A stretch of 64,000 nucleotides of DNA from CAVSKL01 sp963728475 [NCBI: Candidatus Eiseniibacteriota bacterium] (GTDB taxonomy: Bacteria; Eisenbacteria; RBG-16-71-46; JABDJR01). A program made the translations under genes and the position numbers. The notes under the pieces are model-generated. The model was given only the letters and a program-made list of their open reading frames with translations, was not told the DNA's origin and did not search any database. Positions 8,809-17,228 of this stretch are shown here, one piece after another. The first letter of the stretch is position 1. Each line of letters opens with the position of its first letter. The stretch is from assembly GCA_963728475.1 (NCBI GenBank), contig CAVSKL010000003.1, positions 62,001 through 126,000 of the forward strand, given 5' to 3'.

Positions 8809-9925
8809 TCTGATGGGCAAAGCGATTCATCTGCAAGGTGAGGCAGGGCCGGGCCTTACCGTACTTGATGGCAGCAGAGGGGACGGCCCAGTGATTGAGT
8901 GCAACCGCCATGAGACAGGGGCGACGCTCATCGAGGGACTGACGATAACCGGCGGATCGGGGCTGCAGCGGTTTCCAGATCAGGATCCGGGCACGCGCTT
9001 GGGGGGCGGGATCTATTGCCACTTTTCTGGACCGACCATCCGGGGAAATGTCATACGTGGCAACCACGCCTTGAACGGCCCGGGGGGAGGGAACTCCAGG
9101 GGTGGAGCCATCAGCATCGGCAGCCCGGATTCGGACCCGCCAATCGTCATCGAAGGGAACGTGATCGAGGACAACTACTGCTCGCGAAACTCCGGCGGGA
9201 TCAATATCGGAGCCCCCTGCATCATCCAGGACAACGTGATCCGGAGGAATTCGACGGGGACTGGGGACGGCGGTGGTCTCTACCTGCTCGGCACGGTGGG
9301 GCACGTCGTGATCCGGAGAAATCTAATCGTGGAGAACCACGCCGCGGATCACGGCGGGGGACTGTACTTGGCCAACGTATTCGGCGGTGACCCTGGGCTT
9401 ATCGAGGTGACCGGCAACGTCATCATCGGGAATACTGCTCTTGGATCGGATGGCCCCAGCTATTGTCCAGGAGCGGGCATCTGGACCCAGGGGGGAGCCG
9501 ATATCGAACACAACACGATTGCTTTCAACATCGCCGAAACCATGGGACCCGGCCTGTCCGGGGGCGGATGCTGCCTATTGGCGACCTCTCCTGGAACGCT
9601 TGTGGAGAACAACATCTTCTACAAGAACTCCGAGGGCGGCATTGTCACCGATGATCGCTCGACGGCTCGACTGATGCGAAACCTTCTCTTCGAAAACGAA
9701 GTGACGGACATCAAGATGCTGGGGGTGCCGCCAATTATCCAGGAAGGTAATCTGTTTCTGGATCCGCTCTTCTGCGACACGACCGAAGCGAGCGAGGGGG
9801 GGTTGGCAACCGACTCGCCGGCACTAAATCAGCCGGATGGCGTGATCGGGGCCGTGGCGATGCCGGGTTGTTCCGCACCCGAAGCGGAGCCCTCGGTTTG
9901 GGCGCTGGCCAAGCACAGGGAATAG
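7967..9925 (+). CDS. Beta-helix surface lipoprotein A1 (choice-of-anchor-D-like plus parallel beta-helix)
   Basis: Domain order from the ATG at 7967 (652 residues): a 132-residue arginine/proline-rich leader ending in a hydrophobic stretch and a possible lipobox (LGASSC, Cys133); an ASH/choice-of-anchor-D-like beta sandwich (LDFGRVEIDS to about residue 235); then WRVRPDGSGDAPTVQAGI, the opening of a right-handed parallel beta-helix with many short IxxNxI-type turns (GNVIRGN, DNVIRRN, NNTIAFN); and a short C-terminus after DPLFCDT and a GC pair. Such proteins are secreted or surface-attached; ligand unknown. The start is uncertain: no ATG, GTG or TTG lies close to the hydrophobic stretch. ATG 7967 follows AAGAAGG and its surroundings resemble those of A3. 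Gene B1 follows 140 bases later. Confidence 0.7.
   Translation: MRSFSRVRRSGRTGFPPPWLVTAAASCCKLGQILRPVSRMPAGMVGAALGERCGPERLRRGPGSHRRSCSPGAERRLRRPPSGASGSGAPRFSEESRARRAGAPGASPAQVPVARLLNLFGVGIFLVLGASSCGRGATKPGKPLCLVEPDTLDFGRVEIDSMEIRTFVVRNAGSAGEPVSVSLGCPPFELLEGGGDTTLAPGESLAVRVEFAPRERDSVRCVVDLGSISCGGVALIANASRTWRVRPDGSGDAPTVQAGIDSSEDGDVVLVGPGTYYENINLMGKAIHLQGEAGPGLTVLDGSRGDGPVIECNRHETGATLIEGLTITGGSGLQRFPDQDPGTRLGGGIYCHFSGPTIRGNVIRGNHALNGPGGGNSRGGAISIGSPDSDPPIVIEGNVIEDNYCSRNSGGINIGAPCIIQDNVIRRNSTGTGDGGGLYLLGTVGHVVIRRNLIVENHAADHGGGLYLANVFGGDPGLIEVTGNVIIGNTALGSDGPSYCPGAGIWTQGGADIEHNTIAFNIAETMGPGLSGGGCCLLATSPGTLVENNIFYKNSEGGIVTDDRSTARLMRNLLFENEVTDIKMLGVPPIIQEGNLFLDPLFCDTTEASEGGLATDSPALNQPDGVIGAVAMPGCSAPEAEPSVWALAKHRE
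9215..9351. repeat. 137-bp perfect repeat inside A1 (partner at 11857-11993)
   Basis: Identical by eye to 11857-11993 in A2, while flanking beta-helix turns are clearly diverged. It encodes the segment from CIIQDNVIRRN to ENHAADH. An isolated perfect block within diverged paralogues suggests gene conversion. Confidence 0.9.
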
Positions 9926-10065
9926 ACGACTTTCCCGCACCCCTTTCGGCCCGGGGGTAGCGGGAGTCCAAGGGGGCCGAACAAACAAGCAGGGACGGGG
10001 CGGTGGCCCAAGCCGGAAAGCACAGGTCCACCGCTCCCGCCCCCGAACCGGAAAAGGAGGATGGC

Positions 10066-10497
10066 ATGAAAGCCATCGTAGTCCTCGTCCTGGTTCTGGT
10101 CGCCCTCAGCGGGGTGACCGCTACCAGGGTACAGGCTCAAGGCCCGGATACGCTACAAGTTCCTTCCTACTACCTGACGATCCATTCCGCGATGAACTCT
10201 GCATCCACCGGCGACCTGATCCTCGTGTCGGACGCTGACGCATTCCACCCCGACAGCGCCTACGCCGACACCTTCACGGTGAAGTCGGGGGTCCGGGTCG
10301 TGGCCAAGAGCGGCCAGACCCCCATCATCGACGGGGGCAGCCTCCGTGGCACGGCGGTGGACTTCGCGCCCAGGTCCGACGCTGGTGCGCCAAGCTTGGA
10401 ACGCACCTGCCGCGCGCGGTGTGCCGATCCCCTCGGGGTGTTTCCGAATTGTCAGAGGAAAACCCTTGAACCGGGTCGCCCACGGGACTATAAGTGA
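10066..10497 (+). pseudogene. Truncated secreted beta-helix protein B1
   Basis: Starts with a good signal peptide (about residues 1-26, ending TRVQAQ) after AAGGAGG. Residues 27-105 are paralogous to the N-terminus of B2 (12686): LxVPSxYLTxxSAM, GDLILVSDA, SGVxVxAxSGQTPIIDGGSL, TAVDF. Right after TAVDF the similarity stops because repeat copy 2 begins (10375); the frame then runs through promoter DNA of A2 for about 40 unrelated residues to a stop at 10497. The beta-helix body and C-terminal domain are missing, so it is very probably a non-functional 5' remnant. Confidence 0.8.
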
Positions 10498-11456
10498 GGG
10501 CGTTACGTTGCGCCGCCGGGGGGCGATCTCACCCCACATCTGAGCCCTCCCTCAACTTGGAGACCACCTCGCCGCGGTCGCCGTCGGTTGGCACAATCGG
10601 GCAAAGAAGGTCGCATGCGTTCCTCTTCCCGCGTGCGACGGGGCGGACGAACGGGCTTTCCCCCTCCCTGGCTCGTCACCGCCGCCGCATCTTGTTGCAG
10701 GCTGGGACAGACCTTGCGACCGGTCTCCCGCATGCCGGCGGGCGTGGTCGGAGCCGCTCTCGGGGAGCGGCGCGGCCCTGAGCGCCTGCGGCGCGGGCCC
10801 GGGCCCCAGCGCCACGTTCGCAGCCCTCGCGCGGAGCGACGCCTCCGCCGGCCCACTCCCGGCGCTTCAGGGAGTGGGGCCCCCCGATTCTCCGAGGAGT
10901 CGCGCGCTTGGCGGACAGGCGCCCCCGACGCACGCCCGGCGCAGGTTCCGGTAGCGCGACTTCTCACCCTATTTGGCGTAGGGATATTCCTCGTTCTGGG
11001 CGCTTCATCCTGTGGACGGGGAGCGACCAAGCCGGGCAAGCCTCTCTGCCTGGTCGAGCCCGATACCCTGGACTTCGGCCGGGTGGAGATCGACAGCATG
11101 GAGATCCGGACGTTTGTCGTGCGGAACGCGGGAAGCGCCGGGGAGCCGGTCTCGGTTTCGCTGGGCTGCCCGCCTTTCGAGCTCCTGGAGGGAGGGGGGG
11201 ACACCACCCTCGCCCCCGGTGAGTCCTTGGCGGTTCGGGTGGAGTTTGCACCCAGGGAGCGGGACTCGGTGCGGTGCGTGGTGGACCTGGGGAGCATCTC
11301 CTGTGGCGGGGTGGCGCTCATCGCCAACGCCTCCCGCACCTGGCGCGTTCGACCGGACGGGAGCGGGGATGCGCCGACGGTGCAGGCGGGGATCGACAGC
11401 TCGGAGGACGGCGACGTGGTGCTGGTGGGGCCGGGAACGTACTACGAGAACATCAA
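10375..11456. repeat. Long direct repeat, copy 2
   Basis: Second copy of 7728-8808. Its left end falls inside B1 and cuts it; it brings the promoter, leader and first third of A2. Perfect identity to copy 1 over roughly its last 490 bases, lower in the leader. Confidence 0.92.
10466..10494 (+). promoter_or_regulatory. Sigma-70-like promoter of A2, within the repeat
   Basis: TTGAAC (10466-10471), 17-base spacer, TATAAG (10489-10494), the same as upstream of A1. It overlaps the end of the B1 remnant. Confidence 0.5.
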
Positions 11457-12564
11457 CCTTCGGGGGAAGGCGATTCACCTCCTGGGGGAGAAGGGGCCGG
11501 AAGTGACGGTGCTGGACGGGAGCCGGGAAGACTCCACCGTCGTCATGTGCGACTCGGGAGAGGGCCAAGACACGGTCATTGAGGGGTTTACGATCACGGG
11601 TGGAAGGGGGTGGACCCCTCCGTGGGGTGCCTCCACTAAGTTAGGAGGGGGGGTAGTCTGCTATGACTCTACCCCGACCATACGCGGAAACGTGGTCCGA
11701 GACAACAGCGCGCTTAACGGCCCGGGAGGAGGTAACTCGCGGGGAGGGGCGATAGGCGTCGGAACCTCCGGTTCGTTCCCGCCGGTCGTGATCGAGGACA
11801 ACGTGATCGAGGACAACTATTGCTCAAGGAACTCGGGTGGAATCAACATCGCCGGCCCCTGCATCATCCAGGACAACGTGATCCGGAGGAATTCGACGGG
11901 GACTGGGGACGGCGGTGGTCTCTACCTGCTCGGCACGGTGGGGCACGTCGTGATCCGGAGAAATCTAATCGTGGAGAACCACGCCGCGGATCATGGGGGA
12001 GGGTTGTACCTTGCTGCAGACCTATTTGACCCGAGCCTAACGGACATCTCGGACAACGTCATCTTAGACAACGTGGCATCGGGTCAAGACAGCGCCTTCG
12101 ACAGCTCGGGGGGAGGTATCTTTCTCGACAACGAAGCCTATATCCACAACAACACGATCGCCTTCAACCATGCGGGAAGCTCAAGGGGATATCTCCCCGG
12201 CGGCGGCATGGTCGTGCAGTACTGCTCCTCGGCCACCCGAATCGAATCCAACGTCATCTACGGAAACGGCGAAGGCGGGTTCGTCGCCGAACGCCGGGCC
12301 TCTTGCCAGGTGGTCCACAACCTCATCTACGGCAACGCGGTGACCGACGTGGATCGCGACATGACGACGCACATCGACGTAACGGACAATCTCTTCGTCG
12401 ATCCCCTCTTTTGCGACACCACCGCAGCTAGCACCGGCGCTCTGGCCGCCAACTCGCCGGCCTTGACCGCTGGCTCCGGCGTGATCGGCGCGGTGGCGGA
12501 GCCGGGTTGCTCCACTGCGGCGAGGGTTATCAGTTTCCGGGGGAGGGCAGCCATGGCCCAGTGA
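10615..12564 (+). CDS. Beta-helix surface lipoprotein A2, paralogue of A1
   Basis: 649 residues with the same architecture as A1: long leader, possible lipobox at Cys133, choice-of-anchor-D-like domain, then a parallel beta-helix. The part up to the ENIN turn is nearly or fully identical to A1; the beta-helix beyond it has diverged except for a 137-bp perfect block (11857-11993). It ends with DPLFCDTTAAS, NSPALTAGSGVIGAV and a GC pair, then about 18 residues. Between the A1 and A2 leaders (upstream of the hydrophobic stretch) most base differences change the amino acid, unlike the region after it, so the leader may not be translated. The same start caveat as for A1 applies. Confidence 0.7.
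   Translation: MRSSSRVRRGGRTGFPPPWLVTAAASCCRLGQTLRPVSRMPAGVVGAALGERRGPERLRRGPGPQRHVRSPRAERRLRRPTPGASGSGAPRFSEESRAWRTGAPDARPAQVPVARLLTLFGVGIFLVLGASSCGRGATKPGKPLCLVEPDTLDFGRVEIDSMEIRTFVVRNAGSAGEPVSVSLGCPPFELLEGGGDTTLAPGESLAVRVEFAPRERDSVRCVVDLGSISCGGVALIANASRTWRVRPDGSGDAPTVQAGIDSSEDGDVVLVGPGTYYENINLRGKAIHLLGEKGPEVTVLDGSREDSTVVMCDSGEGQDTVIEGFTITGGRGWTPPWGASTKLGGGVVCYDSTPTIRGNVVRDNSALNGPGGGNSRGGAIGVGTSGSFPPVVIEDNVIEDNYCSRNSGGINIAGPCIIQDNVIRRNSTGTGDGGGLYLLGTVGHVVIRRNLIVENHAADHGGGLYLAADLFDPSLTDISDNVILDNVASGQDSAFDSSGGGIFLDNEAYIHNNTIAFNHAGSSRGYLPGGGMVVQYCSSATRIESNVIYGNGEGGFVAERRASCQVVHNLIYGNAVTDVDRDMTTHIDVTDNLFVDPLFCDTTAASTGALAANSPALTAGSGVIGAVAEPGCSTAARVISFRGRAAMAQ
11857..11993. repeat. 137-bp perfect repeat inside A2 (partner at 9215-9351)
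   Basis: See the partner in A1: no mismatch seen over the block, diverged sequence on both sides. Confidence 0.9.
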
Positions 12565-12685
12565 TCCCCTGGCCCCCCACGGCCGGGGATGGGTAGGCCG
12601 GAGAGAGGCAGGAGGCCGGGGCGGCGACGTGCAGGCAAGCAACTTCGACCGCCTCCGGCCCCCGTAACCAGAAAGGAGACCGGCC

Positions 12686-14083
12686 ATGAGAACCATAGCC
12701 GTTCTGTTCTTGGTCGTTACCGCCCTGTGCGGGGCGGCCCTCGTAGCGGATGCTACCACGTACGAGGTGCCTTCGCCATACCTGACGGTGTCGAGCGCCA
12801 TGTCGCTTGCGTCGTCGGGCGACCTGATCCTCGTGTCGGACGCGGTTGCCGATACGCCCTCAGTTGCGTACGCAGACGTGTTCACCATCAAGTCTGGCGT
12901 GAAGGTCATCGCGGCCAGCGGTCAGACCCCGATCATCGACGGCGGGTCGCTGGCCGCCACCGCGGTCGACTTTGAGACCGATGCGGCTTCCGGGACCATC
13001 CTCGACGGATTCACCGTCCGGGGCGGGACGGAACGGGCGGTCTTCGTCCGCGGAGAAGGAGAGGTCCGGAACTGCACCATCGGTGGCTATTACGAGGACA
13101 TCCCCATCGGGATCGAGGCTGAAGGGAGTGCTCGGATTGCCAAGACCGTGATCCGGTTATCCGGCGATTTCGACATAGGAGTCAAGTGCTCGGGTGGAGA
13201 CGCAACCATCGATTCCTGCAATATCTACGTCGACCCGGTTGTTTCCAATACCGAAGGAGTCGACATGTATGCCAGTGGCACGGTCTCCCGGACTCGCGTC
13301 CGCGTGGGGGATGGCATTGCCGTTGCCGCACGGTTAGGCTCGGCAGTTGTCTATGGGGATACTCTGGAGACTCAGGGCGTAGAACTCGGCATTGGCGTAT
13401 TCTGTGTAGGAGCTAGTAGCTGTCTCGTCGATAGCTGTCTGATCACGGGGCTCTATCCAGGCGCTACAAGCGACGTTGGAGTTTGGAGGGTTTACGGAGA
13501 TGATTTGACCGTGGCCCGGACCACTCTCATTGGGTATGACCTTGGAGTTTACGATGAGGGTAGTGGTGATGTCTCGGCCCACCATTGTATTGCCGTCGGA
13601 GGTGGTTGGGGCTTCTACGACGTCGTCGCCGAGTATTGCCTGAGCGATGCCTACTGGAGCGGAACCCAGGGTACGGGAAGCATGGAGGAGGACCCCTTCT
13701 TTTGCGATGCGGATAACGGGGAGTATACCCTGCGGGTCGACTCCTACGGGAACCCGCACAACAACGGAAGCGGCGAGGAGATCGGGGCCTTCCCGGTGGC
13801 CTGCATGTACGGGACGCTGGTCCGGGACGCGGACTACGAGGAGGGCGGCACGCTGGACTTCCCCGGCGACCTCACGGTGCCCTCCGGGAAGACCCTCACC
13901 CTGGGGGCGGCGACCACGGTGAAGGCGGGGCCGGGAGACAGCGAGGCCGGCGGGGCGGATACCACCCTGACCGAACTCGTGGTGGACGGGACCCGGCGAC
14001 CAGAGCAACTCACTCAGCGCCTCATCGATCCGGCACGGACTTGTCACCAGATTCCCCTTGCGTTGGCAAGATCGAGAGAGTAG
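12686..14083 (+). CDS. Secreted beta-helix protein B2, C-terminally truncated
   Basis: 465 residues. Signal peptide at about residues 1-23 (ending VADAT) after GAAAGGAGA. The body is a parallel beta-helix (GTILDGFTVRGG, CNIYVDP, CLVDSCLITG). From about residue 366 (IGAFPVACMYGTLVRDADY) it is nearly identical at the DNA level to B3 (13781-13994 against 19176-19389). At TELVVDGT the match ends abruptly; B3 continues with more beta-helix and a FlgD-Ig-like C-terminal domain, whereas B2 runs about 30 unrelated residues to a stop. Without the C-terminal domain the product may be secreted but not anchored or sorted, or it may be a decaying gene. Locally lower GC than the core genes. Confidence 0.75.
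   Translation: MRTIAVLFLVVTALCGAALVADATTYEVPSPYLTVSSAMSLASSGDLILVSDAVADTPSVAYADVFTIKSGVKVIAASGQTPIIDGGSLAATAVDFETDAASGTILDGFTVRGGTERAVFVRGEGEVRNCTIGGYYEDIPIGIEAEGSARIAKTVIRLSGDFDIGVKCSGGDATIDSCNIYVDPVVSNTEGVDMYASGTVSRTRVRVGDGIAVAARLGSAVVYGDTLETQGVELGIGVFCVGASSCLVDSCLITGLYPGATSDVGVWRVYGDDLTVARTTLIGYDLGVYDEGSGDVSAHHCIAVGGGWGFYDVVAEYCLSDAYWSGTQGTGSMEEDPFFCDADNGEYTLRVDSYGNPHNNGSGEEIGAFPVACMYGTLVRDADYEEGGTLDFPGDLTVPSGKTLTLGAATTVKAGPGDSEAGGADTTLTELVVDGTRRPEQLTQRLIDPARTCHQIPLALARSRE
13781..13994. repeat. 214-bp repeat in B2 (partner at 19176-19389)
   Basis: Differs from 19176-19389 at two positions by eye. Its right end coincides with the point where B2 loses similarity to B3. Confidence 0.9.
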
Positions 14084-14183
14084 ACACTTGCTTTGAGTGG
14101 GGAGGCTGATGACCACACCCTCTGGACCGGCACCAAGACGGCCCCCTACCCCGTTCCAAGTGGCTCAACGAGGTACAAGTCGT

Positions 14184-16625
14184 ATGCCTGTGGCGTGCCG
14201 CATGCGACCGACCATCCCCCGGGGCCTTCCCTCTCCCTGGCCGACGGCCGCCGCACTGATAGCTTGGCTCTGTCGGATCGGGAACCGGAGAGGACCCTCG
14301 GGCACTCTCCGGCGTGCTGGAGTTCTCATCATACCCGTGCTGACGCTCCTCGCCGCTGGCTGTGGGGGCGGGAAGCACGGCCCCGGCCCCGACGTGACCC
14401 CGCCCGGCGCGATCAAGGATCTCCGAGTGCTGGCTGTGGACGACACGTCCATCACCCTTGGGTGGTCGGCGACGGGCGACGACGGGGACAAGGGCGAGGC
14501 CGCCTACTACGATCTCTGCTCCAGCTTGGACACTGCGCCGGAGAGCTGGGCTACCGCCGCGGTCCTGGATACCCTCCCGGTGCGGGGGCCGGCCGGGACG
14601 GCGGACTCCACCCGTATCGAGGGTTTGACGCATTTCCATCGCTACTACTTCGCCATCCGGACAGTGGACGCGGCCGGTAACGCTTCCGACTTCTCGAACG
14701 TCATCTTCACGACGCCCGGTGATCCGGAGCCCCCAGCGGCGGTGACCGATCTCGCGGTGGCGGGGCTGACCGCTTCGACGGTCACCCTGACCTGGACGGC
14801 GCCGGGGGACGACGGGATGCGAGGGACCGTGGTGATCTACGACATCCGTACCTCGCCAAACCCCATTACCGACAGCACGTGGTATGCGGACACCCGGGTG
14901 ACGGTGCCGGTCCAGCCGCTCCCGGCGGGGAGCAGGCAACAACTCGAGATTACCGGTCTCGTAGCCCTGAGCGTCCACCACTACGCGGTCCGTGGTGTGG
15001 ATGACGGCGGCTGGACCGCCCCGATGGGGAACGACCTCGAGGTCACCCAGCCGCCAGACACCACGCCCCCGGCGGCGATCACGGACCTCACCGCAATTGC
15101 CTCAACCCTGGCCTACCGGGCGACCCTGACCTGGACGGCGCCCGGCGACGACGGGACCGAGGGCAAGGCCACCGCGTACCAGATCCGGTACCGGATGGGG
15201 CCCATCACCGACCAGGCGACCTGGGACTCGGCGACGGTGGTGCCCTGGCCCGTCGCCCCGGCTGCATCGGGGGCGCATCAGAGCATGGCCGTGACGGATC
15301 TCCCCGGTGGCGGCGCCACGTACTTCGCAGTGCGGGCGGGGGATGACGCCGGGAACCTGGGCGGGCTCTCGAACCCGGCTTCGGTGTACGTGGCGGGGTT
15401 GGGGAAGGTCTGGCACGTGAATCTGGATGGGAGCGGCGATGCCCCCACGGTCCAGGCGGCGATCGACAGCGCGGTGACCGGGGACGAGATCCTGGTGGGT
15501 CCGGGCCGGTACTACGAGAACATCGACTACCTGGGGAAGGATGTCGCGATCCGGAGCGAGCAGGGACCCGAGGTGACCATCCTGGACGGGAGTTCGAGAG
15601 ATAGCTCGGTGGTGGTCATGACCCACTATGAGACTCGGAAGGCGGTGCTCGAGGGGTTCACGGTCACGGGTGGGCGGGGTTCGCGCACCAAGACAGACAC
15701 TCGCCACTATGGCGGCGGAATTGTTGGCCTGGGCACTTCTGCCACGATAAGAGGGAACTGGGTGATCGACAACCAGGGTTTTGAGGGCGGAGGCATCTTG
15801 CTAGGCGCCGGCGAGGACTGGGTACCGCCGGCCCCGTTGGTAGAAGGGAACTTGATCGCGCGGAATTATGCACCCCTGGATGGGGGTGGGATGGCGCTCG
15901 GTACTTGCAACGCCGAGATCAGAGACAACGTCTTCGACTCCAACCAGGCCTATGCGGATGGGGCAGGGATCTGGTATTGGGCAGTAAGAGGGAGCCCGGT
16001 CATAGAGGGCAACCAATTTGTGGAGAACGTGGCGGGCGATCACGGCGGTGCCATCTACTTGTCGGGTAACCACGCCCTGACTCAAGTCCATATCGAGAGA
16101 AACCTCTTTGTCCGCAACCGTACAGTCGGCACGGGTTTCTTCGGAGACACGGGTTCCGGGGCGGCCATCGCGGCTCTCGCTAGTGATGGGGCTATCAGCA
16201 ACAACACCATGGTCGAGAATGATGGTCACCACCTGACGCTTTATGGTGGCGGTGGCCTTCTTCTCTGGCAAACCACGACAGGAATGGTGGTGCAAGACAA
16301 CATCATCGTAGACAACCAGCAATGTGGCATCGCGTGCTGGGATCGCGGCACCACGGCAACGATGCGGCGGAATCTGGTCTGGCACAACTCGGGGGGGGAC
16401 TTGGGATCCGGATATGGAACCTGCCCGAGAGCCTGGGCGGACTCGATGATCGTCGCGGATCCGCTCTTCTGCGATCCTGCGAGCGGTGATTACCATCTCG
16501 CGGCAGGTTCGCCGGCCATACAAGGAAAGGAGGTGATGGGGGCGTTCAGTGAAGTCGGCTGCGGCTTGAGTTCTCGAGCTGCAAGCGGTTTCTGGAGACA
16601 GCTTGGAGCGCGGTACCGGAACTAG
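14184..16625 (+). CDS. Surface lipoprotein A3: three FnIII domains plus parallel beta-helix
   Basis: 813 residues from ATG 14184. A leader with a hydrophobic segment ends in a good lipobox (LTLLAAGC, Cys60). Three fibronectin type III domains follow (each starting near PPxAIxDL/PPAAVTDL with a W(S/T)A(T/P)GDDG turn), to about residue 405. VWHVNLDGSGDAPTVQAAI then opens a beta-helix like that of A1 and A2, ending at DPLFCDPASGDYHLAAGSPAI. Thus A3 has FnIII modules where A1 and A2 have the choice-of-anchor-D-like domain: a domain swap on a shared beta-helix. ATG 14109 directly after GGAGG is an alternative start; 14184 was preferred because its surroundings resemble those of the A1 start. Again no start codon lies close to the hydrophobic segment. 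Confidence 0.72.
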   Translation: MPVACRMRPTIPRGLPSPWPTAAALIAWLCRIGNRRGPSGTLRRAGVLIIPVLTLLAAGCGGGKHGPGPDVTPPGAIKDLRVLAVDDTSITLGWSATGDDGDKGEAAYYDLCSSLDTAPESWATAAVLDTLPVRGPAGTADSTRIEGLTHFHRYYFAIRTVDAAGNASDFSNVIFTTPGDPEPPAAVTDLAVAGLTASTVTLTWTAPGDDGMRGTVVIYDIRTSPNPITDSTWYADTRVTVPVQPLPAGSRQQLEITGLVALSVHHYAVRGVDDGGWTAPMGNDLEVTQPPDTTPPAAITDLTAIASTLAYRATLTWTAPGDDGTEGKATAYQIRYRMGPITDQATWDSATVVPWPVAPAASGAHQSMAVTDLPGGGATYFAVRAGDDAGNLGGLSNPASVYVAGLGKVWHVNLDGSGDAPTVQAAIDSAVTGDEILVGPGRYYENIDYLGKDVAIRSEQGPEVTILDGSSRDSSVVVMTHYETRKAVLEGFTVTGGRGSRTKTDTRHYGGGIVGLGTSATIRGNWVIDNQGFEGGGILLGAGEDWVPPAPLVEGNLIARNYAPLDGGGMALGTCNAEIRDNVFDSNQAYADGAGIWYWAVRGSPVIEGNQFVENVAGDHGGAIYLSGNHALTQVHIERNLFVRNRTVGTGFFGDTGSGAAIAALASDGAISNNTMVENDGHHLTLYGGGGLLLWQTTTGMVVQDNIIVDNQQCGIACWDRGTTATMRRNLVWHNSGGDLGSGYGTCPRAWADSMIVADPLFCDPASGDYHLAAGSPAIQGKEVMGAFSEVGCGLSSRAASGFWRQLGARYRN

Positions 16626-16727
16626 CCGGTCGGGCTCCGGCTGAGAGGAAGCAGACAACAAAATCGGGGGAGAGGGGCAGAGTGATCTTGGCAGACGCTT
16701 GCCCCTCCCCACCCGGGAGGACGAAAC

Positions 16728-17228
16728 ATGAGAGGCAAGATTGCCTTGCTCACCCCCGTCCTGCTGGCTCTCGCCAGCTGGACGAGTATAGCGCAGGCAG
16801 TGGACAGGACCGTACCGGACCCGTACCGGCAGATCCAGGCGGCCGTGGACTCGTCTACCAGCGGGTATGATCGCGTGGTCGTGACTGCCTTATCCCCGGA
16901 GCACTCCGGCGTCTATTACCCGTTCGCCCTGGATAAGGACGTTCCCATACTCAACACGAGCGGCGGTGAGATCATCGTGGACGCCGCGGACACGGCGAGC
17001 TACGCGGCGGACATCACGTCGACATCGACCACCACCGTGACGGGACTCACTTTGAAAGGAGGTACCCGAGCAGTCGCTCATCTCACCGGCGACAATGGGC
17101 TCTTCGACTGCTCCATCGTCTCCCCGAGCGGGGGCCCCACCTCCGGGATCATCATCGACGGAGCCGCAAACGAGATCGACGGCTGCACCTTCTCGATGAC
17201 CGGTGGTACGGGCATCGTGGATACCTAA
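16728..17228 (+). pseudogene. Secreted beta-helix protein B3, 5' part (interrupted by an IS element)
   Basis: Signal peptide (residues 1-24, ending SIAQA) after GGGAGGA, then an N-terminus paralogous to B1 and B2 (VPDPYRQIQAAVDSSTSG) and the first beta-helix turns (VTGLTLKGGTRAV, EIDGCTFSMTGG). The frame stops at TAA 17226-17228, where non-homologous DNA with a transposase remnant begins. The rest of the protein resumes at about 18573. Unlike B1 and B2 this gene was originally full-length. Confidence 0.85.
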
